A DNA stretch of 64,000 nt, taken from the NCBI GenBank assembly GCA_903907865.1, contig CAIVPR010000044.1:1-64000 (forward strand), in the 5' to 3' direction. The DNA is from an uncultured Acidobacteriia bacterium (GTDB taxonomy: Bacteria > Acidobacteriota > Terriglobia > Bryobacterales > Bryobacteraceae). The first letter of the stretch is position 1. Each line of letters starts with the position of its first letter. The translations under genes and the position numbers were made by a program. Below, piece after piece: positions 33,585-41,332 of this stretch. The notes beneath the pieces were generated by a model. That model ran no database searches, was not told where the DNA came from, and saw only the letters and a program-made list of their open reading frames with translations.

Positions 33585-34124
33585 ATGAGCGCCCAACACA
33601 CTGGCTGGCAGGAATTAAGATGCAAGATGGAACCGATCAAGCGTGAGCAGGTCATTGCCAAATACTTGTCGCGGACACTGGATTCCCAGTCCGTGGAAGA
33701 ATTCGAAGGCCACTACCTCGGCTGCGACGAGTGCTTCGACGAACTACGCGTCAGCGAGCATATGGCCTCCGAATTGCGCACCTCCAAGCTCGCTTGGAAG
33801 CAGGCCGAAGGTGTTTCGGTGCTGCAGTTCCGTGGTGCCGCGACTCTGACGCACTCGGCGGCGGAACTCGACGAATTGCGTCGGGAAGTTTTGGAGCAGA
33901 GCGATTCGCGGGTCATCATCGACCTCGGTCGTGTCACCAAGATTGACAGCGCCGGCTTGGGGCAGTTGATGAGCTGCTACTCGCACTTGGTGCGCAACCA
34001 GGGCACGATGAAGATCGTCAATGTGATGCCGGAAGTGAAGAAGGTCATGGATATGACTGGCATCAGTTCCCTGATCGGGACCTTCCGTGACGAACAGGAA
34101 GCGTTGAACAGCTTCCGCAATTGA
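33585..34124 (+). CDS. Zinc-finger (ZAS-type) plus STAS fusion protein, likely regulator of the adjacent sigma factor
   Basis: 179 residues. The N-terminal ~70 contain EGHYLGCDECFDEL, giving His43-x3-Cys47-x2-Cys50, the zinc-associated anti-sigma motif. Residues ~75-175 form a STAS domain with IDLGRVTKIDSAGLGQLMSC, where Ser122 is the residue phosphorylated in SpoIIAA-type anti-anti-sigma factors. Having an anti-sigma motif and an anti-anti-sigma domain in one chain is uncommon. The first ATG (33585) has AGGTGG upstream; an alternative ATG at 33627 is closer to the conserved part. No membrane segment is visible, so the protein should be cytoplasmic. Confidence 0.8.
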   Translation: MSAQHTGWQELRCKMEPIKREQVIAKYLSRTLDSQSVEEFEGHYLGCDECFDELRVSEHMASELRTSKLAWKQAEGVSVLQFRGAATLTHSAAELDELRREVLEQSDSRVIIDLGRVTKIDSAGLGQLMSCYSHLVRNQGTMKIVNVMPEVKKVMDMTGISSLIGTFRDEQEALNSFRN

Positions 34125-34168
34125 GATCACCGATTGGTGACGACGTCGCGGTGGTAGCCTAGTCCAAG

Positions 34169-35191
34169 GTGCCGAACCGCCTCATTCAAAGCACGTTAGC
34201 CCGCCGGATCCTGGTGATCGGCGGGCTTTTGCTTTTCACGGTGGCTGCGGGGACCGCCGGGTTCGTGGTTGTCGAGGGCTACAGTACCTTCGATGCCTTT
34301 TACATGACCCTGATCACCATCACCACGGTGGGCTATCAGGAACTGCGGCCGCTCAGCCATGCCGGCCGCGTCTTCAATTCATTCTTGATCCTTTTCGGCG
34401 TGAGTGTCATGTTCTTCGCCGTGGGTGCCGTGACCCAGACGATCATCGAATGGGAGTTGCAGGACACCTTCCGCATCCGGAGGAGAAAGCGCATGATCGA
34501 CAAGCTCAAGAACCACTACATCGTGTGCGGCTACGGGCGTGTGGGACGCCACGCGTCGTTTGAACTACAGAAGGCTGGTGCGCCGTTCGTGGTGATCGAC
34601 CGCGTGGAACAGCGGGCCGAGAGTGCACGCAAGGCCGGCATGATGGCTATCGTTGCAGATTCCACTCGCGACGAAACCCTGCGCGAGGCCGGAATCACCC
34701 GCGCCGCAGGACTCGTCTCGGCCTTGGCGACCGATGCCGACAATCTGTTTGTCATTCTGTCGGCCCGCACGCTGAACCCCGCCCTCAACATAGTCACCCG
34801 TGCCAGCGAGGAAGAGGCCGAGGTCAAGCTGCGCCGCGCCGGTGCGGACACTGTGCTGGCACCCTTCAGTATGACCGGCCACAGGCTTGCCAATGCGCTG
34901 CTGCGCCCCCACGTCTCAGCCTTCCTGGATTCGGCGACTGGCTTCATCGGGCTGGATGTCTCCATCGAACAAGTCCAGATTGCGAACGATTGTGCGGTAG
35001 TGGGAAAGACGCTTTTGGAACTGCACTTGGGGCGGGAGATGGGGGTGATCGTGCTTGCGATCCGGAGGCCGGTCGGCGAGATGCTCTTCAATCCGCCAGC
35101 AGAGGCAGCGCTTGGGGCGGGGGACTATCTGATCGCGATGGGAAACGCGGAAAGCTTGAGGCGGTTGGAACGCCTGATAACGACCACGTAA
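34169..35191 (+). CDS. Two-helix K+ channel with RCK (TrkA-N/TrkA-C) domains
   Basis: 340 residues starting with GTG. Membrane helices at ~13-32 and ~62-85 flank a pore loop with TITTVGYQEL, a near-standard K+ selectivity filter. A cytoplasmic Rossmann domain starts at VCGYGRVGRHAS (~115-230, TrkA-N), and a TrkA-C domain follows to the end. This is the MthK-like architecture of ligand-gated K+ channels. The gene lies 44 bp after the STAS gene, but a link between them is not implied. Confidence 0.93.
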   Translation: MPNRLIQSTLARRILVIGGLLLFTVAAGTAGFVVVEGYSTFDAFYMTLITITTVGYQELRPLSHAGRVFNSFLILFGVSVMFFAVGAVTQTIIEWELQDTFRIRRRKRMIDKLKNHYIVCGYGRVGRHASFELQKAGAPFVVIDRVEQRAESARKAGMMAIVADSTRDETLREAGITRAAGLVSALATDADNLFVILSARTLNPALNIVTRASEEEAEVKLRRAGADTVLAPFSMTGHRLANALLRPHVSAFLDSATGFIGLDVSIEQVQIANDCAVVGKTLLELHLGREMGVIVLAIRRPVGEMLFNPPAEAALGAGDYLIAMGNAESLRRLERLITTT

Positions 35192-35423
35192 CAGGCGACT
35201 TGGAGTTTAGCAGGCAAGCGCGCAGCCCCGGAAATCACCTCCCCCGAGATCATCCGCCGGAGTCACGCGCCGCCTATCCGTACTTCTGTTGTAACGTGAA
35301 AGTACGGTTCGACACCAGCGGAAAATGTGCCGTCGGACGGGGTTTCCACAGGTTTTTGCCCCCATGGAATCAACATCTTCCGGTTGCTGGCAGTGGATTT
35401 GCTGTGGATAAAACGGAGACCTT
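35192..35423. promoter_or_regulatory. Intergenic region with an inverted repeat and DnaA-box-like sites
   Basis: A perfect 7-bp inverted repeat CGTACTT ... AAGTACG (35279-35285 and 35300-35306, 14-base loop) could be an operator for nagA. A consensus DnaA box, TGTGGATAA (reverse of TTATCCACA), is at 35403-35411, just before the nagA start, and TTTCCACA at 35343-35350 is a near match. There is no AT-rich element and no dnaA or dnaN neighbour, so it is not proposed as an origin. Confidence 0.4.
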
Positions 35424-36557
35424 GTGAACTGTTTTGGGATTGACGCCGCCTCTGGGCTTCCAGTGGAAGTTTTGTTTGACGAAAGGATCGCGGAGATACG
35501 GCCAGCGGACCCCTCTCTCGCTGCCGACATCTTCATTGCGCCGGGCTTTGTCGACATCCAGGTGAACGGTTTTGCCGGGGTCGATTTCAACAATCCTGCA
35601 GTGACCGTCGCCGAGGTGTCCCTTGCCATCGAAACCATACTGGCCACGGGCACCACGCGTTGCCTGCCGACCGTGATCACTGGCGGTCCTGACGACATGC
35701 TCCACTGCCTCGAAAGCTTGGAGTCGGCGCGAGGGCGGATCGAGCATGGGGAGGCCATCGCGGGGTATCACGTGGAGGGCCCGTTTATCGCGGCCGAGGA
35801 TGGCCCTCGCGGCGCGCATCCGCTGCGCTGGGTCCGCCCGCCGAGCTTCGATGAGTACCGCCGTTGGCAGGACGCCACCGGAGGCCGCATACGACTTGTG
35901 ACGCTATCCCCGCACTGGCCGGAAGCTCCAGACTGGATCGCGAGGGTTGCCGCCGAAGGTGTTGCGGTTTCCGTCGGGCATACGAATGCGACTGCAGACC
36001 AGATCGCTGCGGCGGTTGATGCCGGGGCCACCCTTTCGACCCACCTCGGCAACGGGGCACACGCGGTGATGCGCCGCCACCCGAACTACATCTGGGACCA
36101 ACTGGCCGAGGACCGCCTGTCGGCCAGCTTCATCGTGGACGGAATCCACCTGGGCCATGCTTTCCTGAAGACAGCGTTGCGCGCGAAGACGGTGGACCGT
36201 GCCGTCCTGGTGACCGACGCGTCCTCGCCCGCAGGCGCAACGCCCGGACGGTACCGGTTGGGCGAGCAGGATGCCGATCTGACTGCGGACGGACGGGTTG
36301 TTTTGGCCGGGACGGACCGGCTGGCGGGTTCGGCGCTCAAGATGCACGACGGAGTCGCCAACCTGATGCGCTTCGCCGGATTGACGTTGGCCGACGCGGT
36401 CCGCATGGCGACCGTGAATCCAGCGAGGATCATCGGCCTGGAAGGCCGGATGGAGGGGCTGCGGGTTGGGGAAACCGCCGATCTGGTGGCCTTCAAGCGC
36501 ATCGGGGACGGCGGGATCCAAGTCGATTCTATCTGGCTGGGCGGTCGCCGGATCTAG
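35424..36557 (+). CDS. nagA: N-acetylglucosamine-6-phosphate deacetylase
   Basis: 377 residues with a GTG start. Motifs of the NagA amidohydrolase are GFVDIQVNGFAGVDFN near residues 45-60, YHVEGPFI with the metal-binding Glu, SVGHTNATADQ, STHLGNGAHAV and VTDASSPAG with the catalytic Asp. The enzyme deacetylates GlcNAc-6-phosphate during amino-sugar use or wall recycling. No nagB or sugar transporter is adjacent. Short inverted repeats upstream may carry its control. Confidence 0.93.
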   Translation: MNCFGIDAASGLPVEVLFDERIAEIRPADPSLAADIFIAPGFVDIQVNGFAGVDFNNPAVTVAEVSLAIETILATGTTRCLPTVITGGPDDMLHCLESLESARGRIEHGEAIAGYHVEGPFIAAEDGPRGAHPLRWVRPPSFDEYRRWQDATGGRIRLVTLSPHWPEAPDWIARVAAEGVAVSVGHTNATADQIAAAVDAGATLSTHLGNGAHAVMRRHPNYIWDQLAEDRLSASFIVDGIHLGHAFLKTALRAKTVDRAVLVTDASSPAGATPGRYRLGEQDADLTADGRVVLAGTDRLAGSALKMHDGVANLMRFAGLTLADAVRMATVNPARIIGLEGRMEGLRVGETADLVAFKRIGDGGIQVDSIWLGGRRI

Positions 36558-36569
36558 GGATGCCCGTCC

Positions 36570-37802
36570 CTATTTCCCCGACTTCGGCCAGACCGTGCCT
36601 TGGTCCATCTTGGTAACCGCCGCCAGCCCCTTGTACAGGAATTTCTGCACACGTTGGCCGCGGTAGGTTTCGGTAGTGAAAATATTCCCTTTGGAGTCCG
36701 TCGCGATGCTGTGCACAGCGTAGAACTGTCCCGGCTGCCTTCCGCCGTCGCCGAACGTGGTCAGCGTGCGCAGCGACTGGCGGTCCAGCACGTGGACCTT
36801 CATGTTTGACCCGTCGGCCACGTAGATGAACTTCTGCTCGGGGTCTTTGGAGAATGCGATGTCGAAAACCGCGCCGTCGCCCAGCGTGTTCTTCTCGATC
36901 ACCACTTCCTTCACGAACGTGCCGTCGGTCTTGAAGACCTGGATACGGTCGTTGACGCGGTCGCAGACGTACAGCAGGCCGTCGTTGGCAAGCACCGCGC
37001 AGTGTACCGGTGTGCGGAACTGTTGGGCAGGCGGATCGTTCGGGTTGTACGGCGGCAGTTGCTTGTCGTCCGGCTTGTGCCCGTAGGCACCCCAGTGCCG
37101 CTTGTACTTGCCGGTCTCGGCGTCGAACACGATCACGCGCCGGTTGCCGTAGCCATCGGCCACATAGAGCTCGTTCGTCTTCGGGTCAACCATGGTCTTC
37201 GCCGGCAACCGCAGGTTTTCGATGTCGTTGGAGCCCTTGCTCGCCATCGGCTTCCCGATCTGCATCAGAAACTTGCCCGACTGCGTGAACTTCAGCACCA
37301 TGCTGTCGTGTACGCCGCCAGCGGCCGCCATTTGCGCCTCGTCGGCGGCAAGCTTGGCGTTGGTTGCGGTCCTGCCGTTGCCGCCGATCCAGACGTTGCC
37401 CTTGTAATCGACATCGATGCCGTGGTTGGACGAAGGCCAGTCGTAACCCTGCCCCGGACCACCCCAGCTTCCGATCAGATCGCCAGCCTCGTTGAACTCC
37501 AGCACCGGTGGTGCAGCCGCGCAGCAGTCCGCAGCTTTGGGCGACCACGTCGCGTACTTTTCCTTTTCCTCCAGCGAGCCCTCGCGGTGGATGATCCAAA
37601 CGTGGTCGTTCGAATCAACCGTTACGCCGATGGTGGCCCCGATCACCCAGTGGTTGGGCAGAGGCTTGGGCCACAGCGGGTCCACCTCGAATCGTGGAGC
37701 CTTCTCGCCGTCGGCGCGCACCGCGCGCTGCGACACCGACCAACCCGCCACGCACAAAATCCCCGCTACAACCACCAGCCCGGTATATTGGATACGCTTC
37801 AT
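36570..37802 (-). CDS. Secreted NHL propeller resembling peptidyl-alpha-hydroxyglycine amidating lyase (PAL), metal ligands present
   Basis: 410 residues with an N-terminal signal/anchor (GLVVVAGILCVAGWS). Six NHL blades are visible. SSNHGIDVDYKGNVWIGG, TPVHCAVLANDGLLYVCDR and AVHSIATDSKGNIFTTE place His127, His267 and His364 at the positions of the three zinc ligands of animal PAL. VADGYGNRR holds Tyr218, corresponding to the PAL active-site Tyr. RVNDRIQVFKTDGTFVKEV also parallels the PAL stretch. PAL splits peptidyl-hydroxyglycine into amidated peptide and glyoxylate. Substrate here is unknown. The ATG (37802-37800) has AAAGGA upstream, inside the hupE coding region. Confidence 0.7.
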   Translation of the reverse strand: MKRIQYTGLVVVAGILCVAGWSVSQRAVRADGEKAPRFEVDPLWPKPLPNHWVIGATIGVTVDSNDHVWIIHREGSLEEKEKYATWSPKAADCCAAAPPVLEFNEAGDLIGSWGGPGQGYDWPSSNHGIDVDYKGNVWIGGNGRTATNAKLAADEAQMAAAGGVHDSMVLKFTQSGKFLMQIGKPMASKGSNDIENLRLPAKTMVDPKTNELYVADGYGNRRVIVFDAETGKYKRHWGAYGHKPDDKQLPPYNPNDPPAQQFRTPVHCAVLANDGLLYVCDRVNDRIQVFKTDGTFVKEVVIEKNTLGDGAVFDIAFSKDPEQKFIYVADGSNMKVHVLDRQSLRTLTTFGDGGRQPGQFYAVHSIATDSKGNIFTTETYRGQRVQKFLYKGLAAVTKMDQGTVWPKSGK

Positions 37803-38994
37803 GTCGTCCTTTAACGTCCGTTATCTTATACCAATCGTTCTTTTCGTTGCAGTCACTCCCGTCCTGGCTCATGACATCCCCGCCGACGTGGCCGTCCAGA
37901 CGATGCTGAAACCCGAGGGACGCCAGCTCCGCATGCTTGTCCGGCTCCCGCTCAAGGCGATGCGCGACGTCGTGTTCCCCGAGCAGGGCGGCGGCTACCT
38001 CGACATCGAACAGCTCGCTCCGATGCTGCCAGATGCGGCGACCGTCTGGATCGGCCAGCTCGTGGAGCTGTACGAGGACGGGCGACGGCTTCCAAGCCCG
38101 CGTGTCGAGGCCGTTCAGATCTCTTACGAATCGGACCGCTCGTTCGCGTCATTTCCGGAAGCGCTCGCCCATACGACGGGGCCTCGACTCCCCAACTCTT
38201 CCAACCTGCACTGGAGCCAGGCGATGTTCGATGTGCTGTTCGTCTACGACATCGGTTCGGAGGCGTCGAAATTTTCGATCCGTCCAGGCCTTAGGCATTT
38301 GGCGACCCGCGTCGTTGTGTCGCTCCGATACCTCCCGCCGGGGGGAGCGGTGCGTGCGTATGAACTGCAGGGTGCCGAAGACGTCGTGCCTCTCGACCCG
38401 GGCTGGACCGATGCTTTCGCCCGTTTCGTGCGCTTGGGGTTCCTGCATATCCTCGACGGCACGGACCATCTGCTATTCCTCGCTTGTCTGGTGATCCCGT
38501 TCCGGAGGCTGAAGCCGTTGGCGGGTATCGTGACGGCTTTCACAATCGCGCATTCCATCACATTGGCGACGTCCGCGCTCGGGTATGCCCCGGACCAGGG
38601 GTGGTTTCCGCCGTTGATCGAGTTGCTGATCGCGGTTTCGATCGTCTGGATGGCCTTGGAGAACATCGTGGGCACGACCACCGTGACCCGCCGGTGGGCC
38701 ATGGCGTTCGGTTTTGGGCTGGTACACGGTTTCGGCTTCTCGTTCGCGCTGCGCGAGACGCTGCAGTTCGCCGGATCGCATTTGGCGGCATCACTGGTGG
38801 CGTTTAATGCCGGTGTGGAGTTGGGGCAGTTGGCGGTCCTGATCGTGCTGGTTCCGGCGTTGGACTTCTTCCTTCGCCGGGTGGTTCCGGAAAGAACAGG
38901 CACGATCATTCTGTCGGCGCTGGTGGCGCACACCGGGTGGCACTGGATGCTGGAACGGTGGGATAGGCTGCACCAGTACCGTATCGGTTGGTGA
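37801..38994 (+). CDS. HupE/UreJ-type membrane protein
   Basis: 397 residues. A signal peptide (YLIPIVLFVAVTPVLAHD) is followed by a ~190-residue periplasmic domain, then a HupE/UreJ_2 membrane part. FLHILDGTDHLLFL and AHSITLATSA in the first two helices carry the His/Asp residues of this family, and FGLVHGFGFSFAL lies further on. HupE proteins are thought to be nickel or metal permeases; this long form with an extracytoplasmic domain is common in Bacteroidota and Acidobacteriota and its substrate is unproven. The start codon overlaps that of the divergent PAL-like gene (CATG at 37800-37803). Confidence 0.82.
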   Translation: MSSFNVRYLIPIVLFVAVTPVLAHDIPADVAVQTMLKPEGRQLRMLVRLPLKAMRDVVFPEQGGGYLDIEQLAPMLPDAATVWIGQLVELYEDGRRLPSPRVEAVQISYESDRSFASFPEALAHTTGPRLPNSSNLHWSQAMFDVLFVYDIGSEASKFSIRPGLRHLATRVVVSLRYLPPGGAVRAYELQGAEDVVPLDPGWTDAFARFVRLGFLHILDGTDHLLFLACLVIPFRRLKPLAGIVTAFTIAHSITLATSALGYAPDQGWFPPLIELLIAVSIVWMALENIVGTTTVTRRWAMAFGFGLVHGFGFSFALRETLQFAGSHLAASLVAFNAGVELGQLAVLIVLVPALDFFLRRVVPERTGTIILSALVAHTGWHWMLERWDRLHQYRIGW

Positions 38995-39007
38995 CGCGCT
39001 GAAAACG

Positions 39008-39068
39008 ACACTCCCTTGCTGTCGTGGCTCGGCTGAACTTACTGAGCGGCAACCACAAGGGAGTGTGT
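39008..39068. repeat. Long hairpin from two inverted copies of the repeat core, between convergent genes
   Basis: CGACACTCCCTTGCTGTCGTG at 39008 onward is followed by the inverse CACAAGGGAGTGTGTCG ending near 39068. The arms pair over about 11-14 bases around a ~30-base loop. The left arm is a copy of the core of the 10766-11285 array (ACTCCCTTGCGGTCGTGGCT). It separates hupE from the converging propeller gene and could end transcription both ways, although no T-run follows. Confidence 0.6.
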
Positions 39069-39081
39069 CGAAATGCTGTAC

Positions 39082-40128
39082 TTACTTGGCTGGTTTGAGG
39101 GTCAGCTTCTGGACCCGCCAGTTCTGCACTTCCGCAACAAGCAGGGTGTTCGGATTCCGGCAGTCCATCGCGTTGACGGTCCCGAACTCCTTTACAAGCT
39201 TCCCGGCCGTCCCGAATTTGCCCAAGACCTTGCCGTCCAGTTCCAGCTTGTAGATCTCGCCGTTGTCCAGCGTTTCGGGGTCGTTCGAGTTCGAACTGTA
39301 CAGATACTGGTGAGCGCCGGGTGAAATGCAGAGCGTCCACGGGGCGCCGACGCCGGTGATCTCGGACTTGAAGGCTCCCTCGTTGTCGAACACCTGGATG
39401 CGCTTGTTGCCCAAATCGGCTACGTACACGTTGCCTTGGGCGTCCACCGCGACCGAATTGGGCATGTTGAACTGGCCTTGGCCTGAACCTTTCGAACCCC
39501 AGGTCTTCACGAAGCGCCCCGTCTTGTCGAGCTTGACTATGCGGGCGTTTGTGTAGGCGTCGGAGACGAACATGTTGCCTTGTGCGTCGAAGGCGACATC
39601 TGTGGGGCGGTTGAAGTTATCGCCCTGCACGCCTTGGCCTGGAGTGCCGCCGCGACCGCGTCCGCCGCCTGCTCCCGCGGGTGCCGGGGTGGGGCTGATC
39701 GACTCCGGCTTGCGGCTGAGCACTTGGAGGAACTTGCCGGTCTGGTCGAATTTGATCAGCGTGTTGGAGGCCCGGTCGACGGTCCAGATGTTGTCCTGCG
39801 CGTCCACGCGGACGCCTTGCGCGAACAGGAAACCGTAGATGCCGGTGCCGATTTCGCGCACGAATTTGCCGGTCGCGTCGAACTCGAACAGGCGCGAGCC
39901 GCCGTGCGAGAAGAAGCGCGAGCCGCCCATGGTGCCGTTCTCGCCGGAGCGGGAGAAGACGAAGATGTTGCCCTTCGAATCCGTCGCGACGCCAGCCGCC
40001 TCGCCGAGATGGATGTTGGCGGGGAACTTGAGCAGGCTCGCGTTGGAATCGAAGGCGATTTCAGGTGTCTGGGCATTCACGGTGCCGCCCAGCAGGAGGG
40101 CCAAAGCCAATAGGGATAGGGTCTTCAT
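39082..40128 (-). CDS. Secreted NHL propeller, PAL-like paralogue that has lost the metal histidines
   Basis: 348 residues from ATG at 40128, with AAGGAG 7 bases upstream. Signal peptide LLALALLLGGTVNAQ. It aligns along its whole length with the next gene (FLFAQGVRVDAQDNIWTVDR against FVFAHAVRVDSEDNIWAVDE). At the three zinc-His positions it has Gln104, Asn224 and Asn319; Tyr192 (SDAYTNAR) remains. A Gly/Ala/Arg-rich insertion lies near 150-170. The gene is therefore a tandem duplicate probably unable to bind the PAL-type metal. It may be a binding protein or have a different reaction. Confidence 0.72.
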   Translation of the reverse strand: MKTLSLLALALLLGGTVNAQTPEIAFDSNASLLKFPANIHLGEAAGVATDSKGNIFVFSRSGENGTMGGSRFFSHGGSRLFEFDATGKFVREIGTGIYGFLFAQGVRVDAQDNIWTVDRASNTLIKFDQTGKFLQVLSRKPESISPTPAPAGAGGGRGRGGTPGQGVQGDNFNRPTDVAFDAQGNMFVSDAYTNARIVKLDKTGRFVKTWGSKGSGQGQFNMPNSVAVDAQGNVYVADLGNKRIQVFDNEGAFKSEITGVGAPWTLCISPGAHQYLYSSNSNDPETLDNGEIYKLELDGKVLGKFGTAGKLVKEFGTVNAMDCRNPNTLLVAEVQNWRVQKLTLKPAK

Positions 40129-40145
40129 GGCGTTCTCCTTAGTCG

Positions 40146-41198
40146 TTACTTCGCCGCTTCGGGCTTGAGCAGGATCTTCTGCGCCCGCCAAAGCTGGATT
40201 TCCGAGGTGTAGAGTTCATTCGGGTTGCGGCAGTCGATCTCATGCAGTCCGCTGAACTCGCCGAGCTGCTTGCCGGCCTTGCCGAATTTTCCGATCACGG
40301 TCCCGTCCAGCTCCATCTTGTAGACCTCGCCGGTGACGGTGGCGAGAGTGTAGTCGTTGTTGTCCGGAAAGGTGTTCGAGGAATAGAGGTATTGGTGCGG
40401 ACCGGGGCTGATGCAGAGTTCCCACGGGGTGCCGACGTTGTCGTAGATGGTCTTGAAGCGCAGGTCGTTGTCGAAGACTTGGATGCGGCGGTTGGTGCGG
40501 TCGGCTACGTAGACGTTGCCCTGGCCGTCCACGGCGAGCGAGTGCGGCAGGTTCAACTGGCCCATCCCGGAACCCTTGGTGCCGACCTGAGCGATGAAAC
40601 GTCCGTTCTTGTCGTATTTAACGACGCGCGAGTTGCCGTAGCCATCGGCCACGAAGATGTTCCCGGCGGGGTCCCAACCGACGTCGGAGGGGCGGTCGAA
40701 GACGTACTTGCCGGGATTCGTCGGCGTGTACGGGGACGGTGGCGCACCGGAATCGACGGGTTCCGGGCGACGGCCCAGGGTCATGACGACGCGGCCCGCG
40801 GGGTTGAACTTGATCACCATGTTGGAGCCTTCGTCGACGGCCCAGATGTTGTCTTCGGAATCGACGCGGACGGCGTGCGCAAAAACAAAGCCATAGAGGC
40901 CTTCGCCGACTTCGCGCACGAACGCGCCGGTCTTGTCGAACTCGAACAGGCGCGTTGCTTGGCTGCGCGTGTAGACGAAGATGTGGCCCTTGGAATTGGT
41001 GGCGATGCCGATACCCTCGCCCAAGTAGAGGCCGGGCGGCATTTTGAGGAAGTTCGGGACGGACTCCCAAGGGATGACCGGGACGTTCTGGACCTTGGCC
41101 TTGGTGGCAAGGGCAGCGGCGGAGAGTTCCTGCGCCTGAGCGCAGGCGGTTAGCGCGCAGGCGGCGAGGAGTGTTCGTAGTGTGGGGCCTGTTTTCAT
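40146..41198 (-). CDS. Secreted NHL propeller resembling PAL, metal ligands present
   Basis: 350 residues from ATG at 41198, preceded by AGAGG. Signal peptide TLLAACALTACAQAQ. FVFAHAVRVDSEDNIWAVDE, LNLPHSLAVDGQGNVYVADR and SGLHEIDCRNPNELYTSE give His108, His219 and His319, matching the PAL zinc ligands; VADGYGNSR holds Tyr187 and YTRSQATR a possible active-site Arg. It lies 17 bp upstream of its degenerate paralogue. It is divergent, across 134 bp, from a gene encoding the complementary PHM-type monooxygenase domain. Activity on amidation intermediates is an inference from these residues. Confidence 0.72.
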   Translation of the reverse strand: MKTGPTLRTLLAACALTACAQAQELSAAALATKAKVQNVPVIPWESVPNFLKMPPGLYLGEGIGIATNSKGHIFVYTRSQATRLFEFDKTGAFVREVGEGLYGFVFAHAVRVDSEDNIWAVDEGSNMVIKFNPAGRVVMTLGRRPEPVDSGAPPSPYTPTNPGKYVFDRPSDVGWDPAGNIFVADGYGNSRVVKYDKNGRFIAQVGTKGSGMGQLNLPHSLAVDGQGNVYVADRTNRRIQVFDNDLRFKTIYDNVGTPWELCISPGPHQYLYSSNTFPDNNDYTLATVTGEVYKMELDGTVIGKFGKAGKQLGEFSGLHEIDCRNPNELYTSEIQLWRAQKILLKPEAAK

Positions 41199-41332
41199 AT
41201 AGCCTCTTTCTGAGGGAACGGGCGGGGCCGACATGGTCGGCCCTTGCCAGTATATATCGGACTCGAGGGGGCCAAGGTGCACTGCCGCGAGGTCTGTGTT
41301 CGTGAGTGGGTAGGGTCGGCTAGATTAGAACT

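Noticed and set aside
35343-35411. Possible replication origin
   Set aside because: Only two DnaA-like boxes, no AT-rich unwinding element, and no dnaA, dnaN or gidA nearby.
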